The position numbers and the translations under genes are program-made. Shown here piece after piece: positions 17,304 through 26,767 of a DNA stretch of 64,000 nt; the first letter of the stretch is position 1, and each line of letters starts with the position of its first letter. The stretch covers positions 62,001 to 126,000 of the forward strand of contig NZ_PSTQ01000008.1 of the NCBI RefSeq assembly GCF_002931075.1, given 5' to 3'. Source of the DNA: Pseudoclavibacter sp. AY1F1. GTDB lineage: Bacteria > Actinomycetota > Actinomycetes > Actinomycetales > Microbacteriaceae. The notes beneath the pieces are model-generated. The model worked only from the letters and a program-made list of their open reading frames with translations. It searched no databases and had not been told where the DNA came from.

Positions 17304-19433
17304 ATGATCCGGTTTGTGACGCGGCCGAATTCTCAAGTGAACAGCATCCCATCGCCGACGACGCATCCCCGTAAACGGCGACTCGACATACAGGGGCTAC
17401 GCGCTCTCGCCGTCCTCGGCGTCTTCGCCGACCACTTGCTGCACTGGCCTTCGGGTGGCTTCGTGGGTGTGGATATCTTCTTCGTGCTTTCTGGCTTTCT
17501 CATCACAGGAATTCTCCTGAGAGAAATCGAGGATAAAGGGCGTGTCCCACTCGTCCGCTTCTACCTTCGACGATTCAAGAGACTCGTACCGGCCGCACTG
17601 CTGGTCACGCTCGTCTCCATCGCGCTGAGCCGCGCGATCTTCTACGCTGACGGCGCTGCCAGCGTCTTGCAAGACGGCATCTGGGCGACGTTGTTTATCG
17701 CCAATTGGCGTTTCATTCGCAACGGCACCGACTACTTCGCGATGGACGGCCCTACATCGCCGCTGCAGCACTATTGGTCTCTTTCCGTGGAAGAACAGTT
17801 CTACCTCGCGTGGCCGCTCCTCCTCATTGCAGCTTCCCTCATCGCCGTTCGCGCACTTCGTAGGACTGAGTCACTGCGTCTCGTCGCGCTGGTCATCATC
17901 GGCGGCCTGACAGCTGTGTCCTTCGCCTGGTCTCTGCTCGAGTCGCAGACCGAGCCAGTCGTGGCCTACTTCTCGACGTTCACTCGCGCCTGGGAGCTCG
18001 GAGCGGGCGCGATATTAGCTATCGTTGCGCCCCACTTCATGGGGATGGCAATTCGGAACCGAGTCGCACTCGCCTACCTCGGTGTAGCCTGCATGCTCGG
18101 TTCGATGCTCTTCATCACTTCAAACCTTCCATTTCCCGGCCCATGGGCAATCGTTCCGGTCGTCGGCGCGGGCCTGTTCATAGCGTCCGGCATCGGACAG
18201 GAAGCCCCCAACCTGCGGGCGTTCACGAACCCTGTCGCGACATACGTCGGCAACATCTCCTACAGCCTGTACCTGTGGCATTTTCCGGCAATTGTCTTTG
18301 GCTCGATCGCCTTCGCCGGACTCGGCGACTGGGCGCCGCTAGCAATCGCGGCTGTAGCGTTCGGCGCGGCGGCTTCGGCCTATCACCTCATCGAGCAACC
18401 GATCCTGCGCTCTCCACTCTTCGAACGCACACCTCGCGGCCGTTTCTTGAGCGATTGGGCCAAGTGGTTGCGCAGATGGCGGGCACAAGGTTTGCGCGGG
18501 ACCGTCGGCGCCCTCGTTGTGATAGCAGTGGCCGCCCTCGCGACGAACGTCACGGTCCAAGCGATTCCTGCTGGTGCCACCTTTGCGGTCCCCGCCGACC
18601 AGCCGATAGCGGATCTGCTCGCAGCCTCCGTTTCCGCGCCCACCCTTCCCCCAGAGATCAGCGCGCAGATCGACGCTGTGGCAACGGACGCGCCTGCCAC
18701 TTACTTTCCGGCGTCCGGTTGCCACAATCCAGTTGCGCCAGAAGACACAGATCGGTGCCGCTTCGGAAATGGTGACCTGCATGCTCTGGTGCTAGGAGAC
18801 TCGATTGCCGCAGCGACCCTCCCGTCCATCGCAAGCGCTCTCGAACCGCTCGGATACCGGACGACCGGCATGGCCTTCAGCTCCTGCGCAGTCTCGACCG
18901 CTCCCCTCGTCTGGGTCAGTAGCCCCGAGCGAGAACAGGGCTGCGCAGAATTTCAGACCAACCTCGCCAGCATCCTCGAGTCCGAGTCCCCAGACCTCGT
19001 GATCATCCTCGACTCCGAGATCGCGTACGAGGGAATCGCCACTCAGGGGAAGACCCGCCAGGAAGCCTGGCAGAACGGTCGCAAGGACGCGTTCTCCGAG
19101 ATCTTGGCCGCGACGCCCGAGGTCATGCTCGTCCAACCAAACCCTCGGGGAACTTCCCTCGGAGAATGCGCCAACCGACTCACCAGCTCGGCCGCTTCCT
19201 GCCTGTCACCGATTACAACGTCTTGGCAAGAGAAAACGTCGATAGACGAACGCGTCACCGCGGAATTCGGCATCCCCGTGGTCAATACGGTGGATCTCTT
19301 CTGCAGCGATGAGCGCTGCCCAATCTACGCAGGCACCACTGTCCAACGCTTCGACAAAGGCCACCCGACGCAGTCTTACCTCGATCTGATTCAGGCCGAC
19401 TTCAGTCAGCGCGTCGCAGATGCACTCGGCTGA
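17304..19433 (+). CDS. OafA-type acyltransferase with C-terminal SGNH domain
   Basis: 709 residues from ATG 17304 (GTG 17316 and 17337 are alternatives). The first about 390 residues are a membrane acyltransferase-3 domain: DIQGLRALAVLGVFADHLLH, FFVLSGFLITGILL and YWSLSVEEQFYLAWP. The C-terminal 250 residues are an extracytoplasmic SGNH-hydrolase-like domain with VLGDSIAAATLP as the Ser block and DKGHPTQSYLD as the Asp/His end. This fusion is the form known for O-antigen and peptidoglycan O-acetylation. The 3' end overlaps the convergent next gene by 28 bases. Confidence 0.92.
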   Translation: MIRFVTRPNSQVNSIPSPTTHPRKRRLDIQGLRALAVLGVFADHLLHWPSGGFVGVDIFFVLSGFLITGILLREIEDKGRVPLVRFYLRRFKRLVPAALLVTLVSIALSRAIFYADGAASVLQDGIWATLFIANWRFIRNGTDYFAMDGPTSPLQHYWSLSVEEQFYLAWPLLLIAASLIAVRALRRTESLRLVALVIIGGLTAVSFAWSLLESQTEPVVAYFSTFTRAWELGAGAILAIVAPHFMGMAIRNRVALAYLGVACMLGSMLFITSNLPFPGPWAIVPVVGAGLFIASGIGQEAPNLRAFTNPVATYVGNISYSLYLWHFPAIVFGSIAFAGLGDWAPLAIAAVAFGAAASAYHLIEQPILRSPLFERTPRGRFLSDWAKWLRRWRAQGLRGTVGALVVIAVAALATNVTVQAIPAGATFAVPADQPIADLLAASVSAPTLPPEISAQIDAVATDAPATYFPASGCHNPVAPEDTDRCRFGNGDLHALVLGDSIAAATLPSIASALEPLGYRTTGMAFSSCAVSTAPLVWVSSPEREQGCAEFQTNLASILESESPDLVIILDSEIAYEGIATQGKTRQEAWQNGRKDAFSEILAATPEVMLVQPNPRGTSLGECANRLTSSAASCLSPITTSWQEKTSIDERVTAEFGIPVVNTVDLFCSDERCPIYAGTTVQRFDKGHPTQSYLDLIQADFSQRVADALG

Positions 19434-20533
19434 GGCAACGTACCCTTCAGTAGCCTGCCCACCAACAGCGCCAACCGGTGGCTCGGTCGCTCCACGAAGC
19501 GAAGAAACACTGAAGCGAGAAGCAGAGACGAGAAGCAGGACACCACACCGGCCAGTATCAAATTCTCAGCGCCGAACCAGAAGGCCGACGCGATCACGAT
19601 CGGCTCGTGGATGAGATACAGGCTGAAGGAAATCGCTCCGAGCCACTGGAAGGGCCTCGCTTTGAGCAAGTTCCCGAACGAGGGAACACAGATCGCACAC
19701 CAGACCGTGAGCATTGCACCCGCTGCGACGGCCACTCTGAGGTGACCGACAAGTCCGCCCGGTACTGAGACGAGTTGCGCGAGCCAGGGTGATACGAGCA
19801 GGAGTGCGGCACAGATGAGGAGCAGTCCCCGCCAGCGCGGCTTGAGGGCTTCACCGGAACGCCGAATGTCGTCGAGTCCCGCCGCTGATGCCACGCCGAG
19901 CATGAACATGGGAAGGATCGACAGATACTCGTTGTCAAGGCGGAAGCCGACGCCGATCAAGATCAGGCTTGCGAGCGCGAGAGCCCACCATTGTCGGCGG
20001 AACTTCGTTGCCAGAAACATGTAGACCGGTAGCAGAAGCGAGAAGAGCACCTCCCAACGGAGGGTCCAGAGCGGCGACACCACGCCGCCTACGCCGGCTA
20101 CCAGTGTCAGGTCGAGCGCAATCTGTGTCGCGCCAAACGTGTCAGGTGCGGACTCCAGCCAGATGGACCCCATCTCAGCTCCGCGAGGGACTAGCGCAAT
20201 CAGAGCGACGCCAAGAGCGACGGCGGCCCACACCGGAAGGTACAAGCGGATGAGGCGTTGCGGGTAGTACGCGAGCCAAGGATAAGCCCGTCCTCTCGCC
20301 AGGACCGGGAGCGCAAGCACAAGACCGCTCAGCACGAAGAAGATGTAGACCGCCATCCGCCCGTCCCGCAGCAGGTGTAGCGGCGTGTAGGTGAGAGCGA
20401 ACGCCAGCGGACCCTCAACTGGCTGCGCATAGTAGGGAGCTGCGAGGCTGGGGTATGTCAGTGAGATGTGGTAGATGAGTACGATCAAAGCGGCAAGCCC
20501 GCGGAGCCCATCCAGCTCGCGAAGACGGTTCAT
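19406..20533 (-). CDS. Acyltransferase family 3 membrane protein
   Basis: 375 residues from ATG 20533, overlapping the upstream glycosyltransferase stop (ATGA). The acyltransferase-3 start RLRELDGLRGLAALIVLIYH and YIFFVLSGLVLALP are visible, followed by about ten hydrophobic helices. There is no SGNH domain. It is the last gene of the five-gene unit 25307-19406, so it probably acylates the glycan made by that unit. Confidence 0.9.
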   Translation of the reverse strand: MNRLRELDGLRGLAALIVLIYHISLTYPSLAAPYYAQPVEGPLAFALTYTPLHLLRDGRMAVYIFFVLSGLVLALPVLARGRAYPWLAYYPQRLIRLYLPVWAAVALGVALIALVPRGAEMGSIWLESAPDTFGATQIALDLTLVAGVGGVVSPLWTLRWEVLFSLLLPVYMFLATKFRRQWWALALASLILIGVGFRLDNEYLSILPMFMLGVASAAGLDDIRRSGEALKPRWRGLLLICAALLLVSPWLAQLVSVPGGLVGHLRVAVAAGAMLTVWCAICVPSFGNLLKARPFQWLGAISFSLYLIHEPIVIASAFWFGAENLILAGVVSCFSSLLLASVFLRFVERPSHRLALLVGRLLKGTLPQPSASATR

Positions 20534-21624
20534 TCCGTGGCTCTTACGGCCGGCCGGAGGCCGCGTTTGAGATGACGGGCGATCTCATGCCACATGCGTT
20601 CGAAGGTGTAGTTCGCTTCGACTGTGGCCCGCGCTCGAGCCCCCACCAGTTCGAGGCGATCTTGGTCGGAGAGCAGTCTCGAGATGGTGGAGGCGACGCC
20701 CACTGGGTCGTGGAGTGGCATCGAGAAGTTCGACTGGCCCTCATCGATGTACTCGGTCATCGCAGGTGTTTTGGTCACAACAACCGGTCGGCCAGAGGCC
20801 ATTCCCTCCAGGAGGACACTCTGCCCAGTTGGGTAGGCCAGATCGTGTGTCGGAATGACGATCAAGTCGGCGGCCAGAAGGTTCTTTCGATGTTCCTCAC
20901 CGTTGGTCGGAGCATGCACAGTCACATTCGCGGGCGGGACTACACCCTTGAGGATGTCCATCTGGGTGACGATGTCGAACCGCACCTCAGGCAGCAGTCT
21001 CGCGGCCGAGACAAGGGTCGCGAAATCGCGTCCGCGGTCGAAGCCAGCGCTGAAGACCTGGAACCTACGCTCGTGCCCTGTTTCCGGCCGGAAGTTATGG
21101 TGGTCGACGCCGAAGCTGACCGGGATGACTCGTCCGCCAGCGCCGGCCTTCTCAAAGATCGGAACCTGGTTTCGTGAGAAAACGAAGATCTGGTCGAGGC
21201 CCTGGATCGCTCGCTGGATCTCAGCTCGGGTCTGCCGGTCCCCATTCAGGAGCTCCTCGCCCCACCAGCAGGAAACGACGGAGAGTCGACGATGGGAGTA
21301 CGGCGGAAGGCTGCGCTGTCGCATGAGCGAGGGCAGCACCGACTTGTCCTCAAGGATTGCCAGGATCACGTCGCTCTTGTGAGCAGCCGGGATACCGCGG
21401 ATCGCTAGGTCCGTGCGCACACCCGTCCGGTGCTCGACGAAGTCGCGGATCTTCTTGTGCAGCGGATGGGTGACCATCCGCATCGTGCGCATGTCGACGC
21501 CCTGGTCCATGAGGAGGTCGACGCGGTACGGACCGGGGACGCGGTCACCTGCGGCGAGCGACCTCTGTGATCGCTCTACGCCGTTGTGGTCGAAGAGACC
21601 CAGGACTTTCAGGAGCTCAGACAT
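20530..21624 (-). CDS. Glycosyltransferase, GT-B fold (GT4-like)
   Basis: 364 residues from ATG 21624. The C-terminal Rossmann half carries the GT4 features: FSAGFDRGRDFATLVSAARLLP, then LLAADLIVIPTHDLAYPTGQSVLLEGMASG with the E-x7-E-like acceptor region and PVVVTKTPAMTEYI. The N-terminal half is variable, as usual. It is part of the minus-strand unit with GT2, flippase and acyltransferase genes. The sugar specificity cannot be told. Confidence 0.85.
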   Translation of the reverse strand: MSELLKVLGLFDHNGVERSQRSLAAGDRVPGPYRVDLLMDQGVDMRTMRMVTHPLHKKIRDFVEHRTGVRTDLAIRGIPAAHKSDVILAILEDKSVLPSLMRQRSLPPYSHRRLSVVSCWWGEELLNGDRQTRAEIQRAIQGLDQIFVFSRNQVPIFEKAGAGGRVIPVSFGVDHHNFRPETGHERRFQVFSAGFDRGRDFATLVSAARLLPEVRFDIVTQMDILKGVVPPANVTVHAPTNGEEHRKNLLAADLIVIPTHDLAYPTGQSVLLEGMASGRPVVVTKTPAMTEYIDEGQSNFSMPLHDPVGVASTISRLLSDQDRLELVGARARATVEANYTFERMWHEIARHLKRGLRPAVRATE

Positions 21625-21660
21625 GGCGGGCGTCCTTGAGGGTTGTTCCGTAGGCGAGGG

Positions 21661-22518
21661 TCACCACATCGGTGTCCGGACTCTGTTCTGCGCTGAACCG
21701 AGTATCCGACCCGCTTGGAACGCCAACGCAGGATATGTGACTCGCCAGCTCTTGATGGGGTGGCGCAGGGCGCGCCGGATAAAGGACAGCCACCACCGAG
21801 CGCGCCACTTGGTGCTCTGGACCGGGATGGGCTCGGCTCGGTACCGCGCGCACAAGTCAGCGAAAGCCCGTCCGTACTTGAACTGCTGCCGCATCTTGGC
21901 ACGGAGGCCAACGCGCTGCTCGTAGTCGACGATGGCCCCGGGCGCATGCGCGATCGAGAATCCATGTTTCGTGAGACGCCAACCGAAGTCGACGTCCTCC
22001 TGACCTCTCCAGAGCCCGGCGTCAAAGCCAGTCAGCATCTCGAATGCCTGTCGGCGAAAGGACATGTTGCACCCCGGCATGTACGGCAGATAGCCGGCTG
22101 CGATCGGGACTCCGTCGGTAGCCCACTCACCGAAGCCACGCTCCCCGCACTCCGTGAGGAGCAACGGGCCGGTGACAGCGTCGGCGGAAGCTAGAGCCGT
22201 GACGTGGGCCTGCACCCAGTCGGGCCCAACGACATCGTCGCTGTCGCACACCAGGATCAGAGGCGCGGCGCTGTGTTCGATTCCACGGTTCCTCGCGTGT
22301 GCAACCCCGGGCCGGTCCCCCGAATCGACGCAGGACAACGACGCGAACGTCGCTGGCCACGCCTCGACTACTGCGCGAGTTCCATCGCTCGAGCCGTTGT
22401 CGCTGACAATGACGTCGAAATCGAGCATCGTCTGCGCGTTGAGTGCACGAAGCTGGGTCTCGATGACGCCCTCAACGTTCTTAGCAGGGATAACAACGAC
22501 AACCCCGGACGCTGTCAC
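21661..22518 (-). CDS. Glycosyltransferase family 2
   Basis: 285 residues from the start at 22518, overlapping the flippase gene stop by 4 bases. GT-A features are present: VVVVIPAKNVEGVIETQLRA, FDVIVSDNGSSDGT, LILVCDSDDVVGPDWV (DxD), then GLWRGQEDVDFGWRL. It transfers a sugar from an NDP-sugar on the cytoplasmic side. The C-terminal about 70 residues are basic and amphipathic, perhaps membrane-associated. Confidence 0.9.
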   Translation of the reverse strand: MTASGVVVVIPAKNVEGVIETQLRALNAQTMLDFDVIVSDNGSSDGTRAVVEAWPATFASLSCVDSGDRPGVAHARNRGIEHSAAPLILVCDSDDVVGPDWVQAHVTALASADAVTGPLLLTECGERGFGEWATDGVPIAAGYLPYMPGCNMSFRRQAFEMLTGFDAGLWRGQEDVDFGWRLTKHGFSIAHAPGAIVDYEQRVGLRAKMRQQFKYGRAFADLCARYRAEPIPVQSTKWRARWWLSFIRRALRHPIKSWRVTYPALAFQAGRILGSAQNRVRTPMW

Positions 22519-24326
22519 GAAAGGCGCCCCAGTTCTACGAGCGAACGGAACTCGTCGTTGCGCTCAACCAGCTGCGCCATTGTCCCGCGAGAGGCAATTT
22601 TACCTTCGGAGAAGAAGAGAATCTCGTCAGCGTTCCTGACCGTGGAAAGACGGTGGGCGACGACGACGATGGTCATCTTGCCGCGTAGAGCATCGATCGT
22701 GCGGGTGATCTTCGCCTCGGTCTCGTTGTCCAGCGCAGACGTCGCCTCGTCGAGAATGAGCAGTTTCGGCTCACGGTAGAGCGCTCGGGCAATACCGATG
22801 CGTTGCTTCTGCCCGCCCGAGATACGTGCTCCTTGGTAGCCCACGACTGTCTCGATTCCGTCGGGAAGCGCAGCGATGAAGTCGGTGAGCTGTGCCATCT
22901 CAACAGCCTTCGTGAGACGTTCCGGATCGATCCGGGAGGCTTCCGTCTCGAAAGCGATGTTCTCGCGGATCGACGCGTCGAGCAGGTAGACATCCTGCGT
23001 TACGACGCCGAGCTGCCGACGCCACGCGTATGGATCCGAGTGGATCGACTTACCGTCGACCTCGACAGACCCTCCGGTGGGGGTGAGGAGGCCAAGGAGG
23101 ATGTCGACGAACGTGGTTTTGCCTGCACCACTCGACCCGACGAGTGCAATCGTGGCCCCTTCAGGCAGCTTCACAGAGACTTCATCGAGCACGGATCGCT
23201 CGCCGTCAGCGAAGCGGAATGACAACTGTGACACGTCGATGTCGCCGAAGCCGAAGGTCGCTTGGTCCGTGTTGGGACGGTAGCGTCCCGGCTCAGCCTC
23301 AAGCAAGTCGATCTGTTCGGCTAGGCCGAAGGCATTGGCCTGCGCCGCCCGGATGCCGGTCGCGCTCGCGAGTGCCCGGTTCAGGGTCGGAATGATACGA
23401 ACGGACGCGACTGCGAAGACACCCAGGACTGCCACGGCGGTCTGCTCATCTGACGTGGCGAAAAGAACCACCGCGATGAGCGCTATCCCGAGAATCATCG
23501 TGACTTCGAGAACGTACTTGGGCAGTTCCGCGAGCATCGTCGACTTGCGGCCGAGCATGTTTCCCTCGCGGCGGCTCTTCGAGTACCCCGTGACGAAGTC
23601 GCTCTCCATCTCCGCGAGCCTAACCTGCGTGAATCCCTCGACTGCGGGGCTGAGGTATCGCCATCCTGCGAGACCGACGTCCCGCATGTCCATGCCAATT
23701 CGGACGGTGCGCTTGCGAAGCAGCGCCTGCATGAGGAACGCTGTTCCGCCGAAGACGAGAAGGGCGAGCAACGTCGCCATGGGCGACACGGCAGCCAGCG
23801 CGACCACGATGAGGAAAGCAGAGAGCCCGTCAACGAAGAGTTGGATGAACCCGAGCATCACGATGCCGAACGAGCCAGGGATGTAGACATTCAGAGTCTG
23901 ATAAATGTCAGACGTATCTCGCTTGCGGTGACTCTCGTATGACGCCGAGAGGTAGAGCGCAAAAACTTCATGGACGACCGCCGACTGTGCTTCGGCCATG
24001 ACACCGAGGCTCCACCAACGGAAGACCGCGCTCAGGATGTTCTTCATGATCATGAGAGCGATAACGACGCCGAGAGTGAAGACCAGCATGGTCTGCACGT
24101 CCTCCGTACCGACGATGTTCGCGATGATCTGCAGGTAGACGCTGCTTTGGACGCTTTGTCCTGAGACCAGTTCCATGACGGGCAGCATGAGCGCCACCGA
24201 AGCCATGTCCATCAGAGCAACTCCGACCGAGCCGAGAAGGATCGCGATGAGCTTCGAGCGCATCCGCCACGGGACGATTCTGAGGCAGGTGCGGATGGCC
24301 GTGAAGAGGCCTCTGTTGTTGTCCAT
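22515..24326 (-). CDS. ABC exporter, probable lipid-linked glycan flippase
   Basis: 603 residues from ATG 24326, directly abutting the upstream GT2 stop. The N-terminal membrane domain (about 20-335, six helices) is fused to an ATPase: Walker A GSSGAGKTT at 397-405, signature SGGQKQRIGIARAL, Walker B LLILDEATSALD. Half-transporters of this shape that sit among glycosyltransferases (the PglK/MsbA type) flip lipid-linked oligosaccharides. No Wzx-type flippase was seen, so this is the best candidate in the window. A lipid or peptide exporter is the alternative. Confidence 0.88.
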   Translation of the reverse strand: MDNNRGLFTAIRTCLRIVPWRMRSKLIAILLGSVGVALMDMASVALMLPVMELVSGQSVQSSVYLQIIANIVGTEDVQTMLVFTLGVVIALMIMKNILSAVFRWWSLGVMAEAQSAVVHEVFALYLSASYESHRKRDTSDIYQTLNVYIPGSFGIVMLGFIQLFVDGLSAFLIVVALAAVSPMATLLALLVFGGTAFLMQALLRKRTVRIGMDMRDVGLAGWRYLSPAVEGFTQVRLAEMESDFVTGYSKSRREGNMLGRKSTMLAELPKYVLEVTMILGIALIAVVLFATSDEQTAVAVLGVFAVASVRIIPTLNRALASATGIRAAQANAFGLAEQIDLLEAEPGRYRPNTDQATFGFGDIDVSQLSFRFADGERSVLDEVSVKLPEGATIALVGSSGAGKTTFVDILLGLLTPTGGSVEVDGKSIHSDPYAWRRQLGVVTQDVYLLDASIRENIAFETEASRIDPERLTKAVEMAQLTDFIAALPDGIETVVGYQGARISGGQKQRIGIARALYREPKLLILDEATSALDNETEAKITRTIDALRGKMTIVVVAHRLSTVRNADEILFFSEGKIASRGTMAQLVERNDEFRSLVELGRLS

Positions 24327-25307
24327 CTAAACCTCGCGACGTGTTTGACCGAAGGCGGTCATCGAGCGGATCGTGCGTCCGGAGATACCGATGCCAGACG
24401 CCATCGAGATCAGTCGGAGCTTCAGATCGGGGTTGGGAAGTGCCCGGATGAGAAGTTTTGCGTTGGTGTGGATCCAGGCTGGTGACTCCCCCTCCCAGTA
24501 GAGCTGGGAGATTCGCACGCGCAGCTTGTCTTGGATCCCAGCGGGCACGGCCTCGTCGGCGGCCGCGTGCTTGATGAGGAGGCTCACTTGCGCCTTCTGG
24601 AAATCGCGCTGGCCCTCGGTCGTGAAAAACATTCGATGGCCGTACGAGTCATCGAGTTCCCTATGGGTGGCCAACGGCTCGGCGAGCCAGGTGACTCCGA
24701 ATCGCTGCGCCAAGCGCAGGTACATGTCGTGGTCCTCGAAGAAGATGTCCTCGTCGTAGCCGCCGATGGCCCTCACGGCATCCGTCCGCAGCATCACCGA
24801 GGGCGCTGGGATCCAATTCCCGACAAGCAGCTGCGAATACGCGTCAGGGTCCTCGGCAGCGAGCCACTGCTCGTGATGAATCTGGGCGTAGCTCTCTTCG
24901 AAGCGCCGACCGCTCTCATCAGCGCGATATACGTCGCTGTAGATGAGTGCGCACTCGGGCCCCGCTTGCAGTGCGGCCTGGAGCTGGAGCTCCACGCGGC
25001 GGGGCTCCATCCAGTCGTCGGCCGCAATATAGGCGAAGTAGGGGGTCTCGATCTTCAGCAGCGCCTCGTTGAGCGTGCGAACCAATCCGCGGTTTTCCGC
25101 GTGGTAGATGCGCTCGGCCTGGACCTCAGGGTGCACGGCGAACCAGGCCTCTGCGACACGCTCCGTATCGTCACCCGAAGCGTCATCGATCACGATGCAG
25201 CGGGGCTGAACCGTCTGCGCCGCTACACTTTCGAGACACTGTTCGATAAATGCTGCGTGCTTGTAGCCGATAACGACGACCGTCACCGCTGGTGAGCTGT
25301 TGTCCAC
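24327..25307 (-). CDS. Glycosyltransferase family 2
   Basis: 326 residues from GTG 25307. GT-A features are TVVVIGYKHAAFIEQCLESV, CIVIDDASGDDTERV, YFAYIAADDWMEP (DD motif) and GGYDEDIFFEDHDMYLRL. It is the first gene of the five-gene unit that runs to 19406. It is divergent from the glycosyltransferase at 25520 across about 210 bases that must contain both promoters. Confidence 0.9.
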   Translation of the reverse strand: MDNSSPAVTVVVIGYKHAAFIEQCLESVAAQTVQPRCIVIDDASGDDTERVAEAWFAVHPEVQAERIYHAENRGLVRTLNEALLKIETPYFAYIAADDWMEPRRVELQLQAALQAGPECALIYSDVYRADESGRRFEESYAQIHHEQWLAAEDPDAYSQLLVGNWIPAPSVMLRTDAVRAIGGYDEDIFFEDHDMYLRLAQRFGVTWLAEPLATHRELDDSYGHRMFFTTEGQRDFQKAQVSLLIKHAAADEAVPAGIQDKLRVRISQLYWEGESPAWIHTNAKLLIRALPNPDLKLRLISMASGIGISGRTIRSMTAFGQTRREV

Positions 25308-25519
25308 CGATCCGCCAAACTCATAGAAGTTCTCTCGTCGTCGCCGATCTTAGACGGGCGCCGTCTCTCGTCAACGCTACAGACTAACCAGCAACGGGCC
25401 ACTCCCCGCGGCACATCATGTGAATGATACCCGGACCGAGCCCGAGGCTGAGCACGGTCAGTGGTATCTTCCTTGCGGATGAAAGTCGCTGGGTCTTCCA
25501 GCGTCGGACGAAGAGGATT

Positions 25520-26767
25520 ATGGTGCCCGCTTCTCGCACGCAGATCTGCTCCATCACCCCGGTCCTGCCACATGCACGCGTTCAGCACGCGGGGGGCACG
25601 TACGTTTGGCAACTGCACACGGCCCTGGAGAGCGAACTCGGCGCCGACGTCCACTACCTCGTTCCCGATCTGCCGAGCAACGTTCTCGCCAGTGAGGATC
25701 CGACCCACGCGCGCAGCTTCAACCTCGTGGCGCGAGCGGGCAGCACGCGCCATTCGCTCGCCTTGAAGGTCTACAACTTCGTGAGACGTGTCGACCCGGA
25801 CGTGCCGTACCTTCCTGCGTTGCTCGACCTCTGGTGCAATCGTCGATGGCGGGCAGCGATCCGTGAAGCAGATGTCCTCGACTTCCAATGGTCATCTTGG
25901 GCTCGGCTTATAGGGCTCCGCCGCCTCGGTCGCGGTGCGACTACGGTGGTCACCCTGCACGATGTGACGTCGCAACGCGGGCTGAGAGAGCGGAACAACG
26001 CAATTTCGCGTGCGCAGCGCCTGAAGTGGCATCTCGCCTACAGGACAGCGCTCGCTTCCGAGCAGAGTCTGCTGAGAAGGGCGGATCATGTCATCGTGTT
26101 CAGTGAGAAGGACCGCGCGCTGCTCGACCCGCGAGCCATTCACTCACACATCCGCGTGATCCCTCCGCCGCTCGCCGATAGTGGCGCAGCGGGGGCTGCT
26201 GTCTCTAGCTCGGCAACTGTGCTCTTTCTTGGCTATTTCGCGCGAGCCGAGAACCGCGACGGGCTGATCTGGTTCATCGAAAGCTGCTGGCCGAGCATCC
26301 GAAGCGCTGTGCCGGAGGCTCGCCTGCGCGTCGCCGGCGCTGGCATGTCCGATGAGCTACGCTCCCGACTCGAAGCTGACCGCAGCATCGACCTGCTCGG
26401 ATTCGTCGACGATCTCAACGAGGTCTACGAGGACGTGTGCGTCGCCGTCATCCCACTCCTCTCGGGGGCTGGAGTGAAATTCAAGACCGTCGAGCCCGTC
26501 GTCAGAGGTATCCCTGTGGTCGCCACCGCTGTCGGAGCTGAAGGAGTCGGGGAACCAGACTGGTATGCGGGCGTCTCAGACGACCCGAAACAGTTCTCCG
26601 CTGCCGTCGCCGATGCCCTGCTCGAACCTGGGGCGGCCTTTGAGCGTGCAGCTCGCTCTCGCGAGCATGCCAGGACCGTCTTCGGGCGCGAGTCGTTCCT
26701 CGGACATCTCAGAAGCGTCTATCTGCACGAACAATCGAATCATGAGGAACCCGCCCATGGCATCTGA
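25520..26767 (+). CDS. Glycosyltransferase, GT4-like
   Basis: About 415 residues. ATG 25520 or GTG 25523 is preferred because AAGAGGA lies just upstream; the ORF is open to 25424. GT-B features: VQHAGGTYVWQLHTALESEL at the start, VVTLHDVTSQRG and ATVLFLGYFARAENRDGLIWF. The acceptor/donor region is CVAVIPLLSGAGVKFKTVE, PVVATAVGAEGV. Its 3' end overlaps the start of the next gene by 11 bases, so the two are cotranscribed. Confidence 0.87.
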   Translation: MVPASRTQICSITPVLPHARVQHAGGTYVWQLHTALESELGADVHYLVPDLPSNVLASEDPTHARSFNLVARAGSTRHSLALKVYNFVRRVDPDVPYLPALLDLWCNRRWRAAIREADVLDFQWSSWARLIGLRRLGRGATTVVTLHDVTSQRGLRERNNAISRAQRLKWHLAYRTALASEQSLLRRADHVIVFSEKDRALLDPRAIHSHIRVIPPPLADSGAAGAAVSSSATVLFLGYFARAENRDGLIWFIESCWPSIRSAVPEARLRVAGAGMSDELRSRLEADRSIDLLGFVDDLNEVYEDVCVAVIPLLSGAGVKFKTVEPVVRGIPVVATAVGAEGVGEPDWYAGVSDDPKQFSAAVADALLEPGAAFERAARSREHARTVFGRESFLGHLRSVYLHEQSNHEEPAHGI

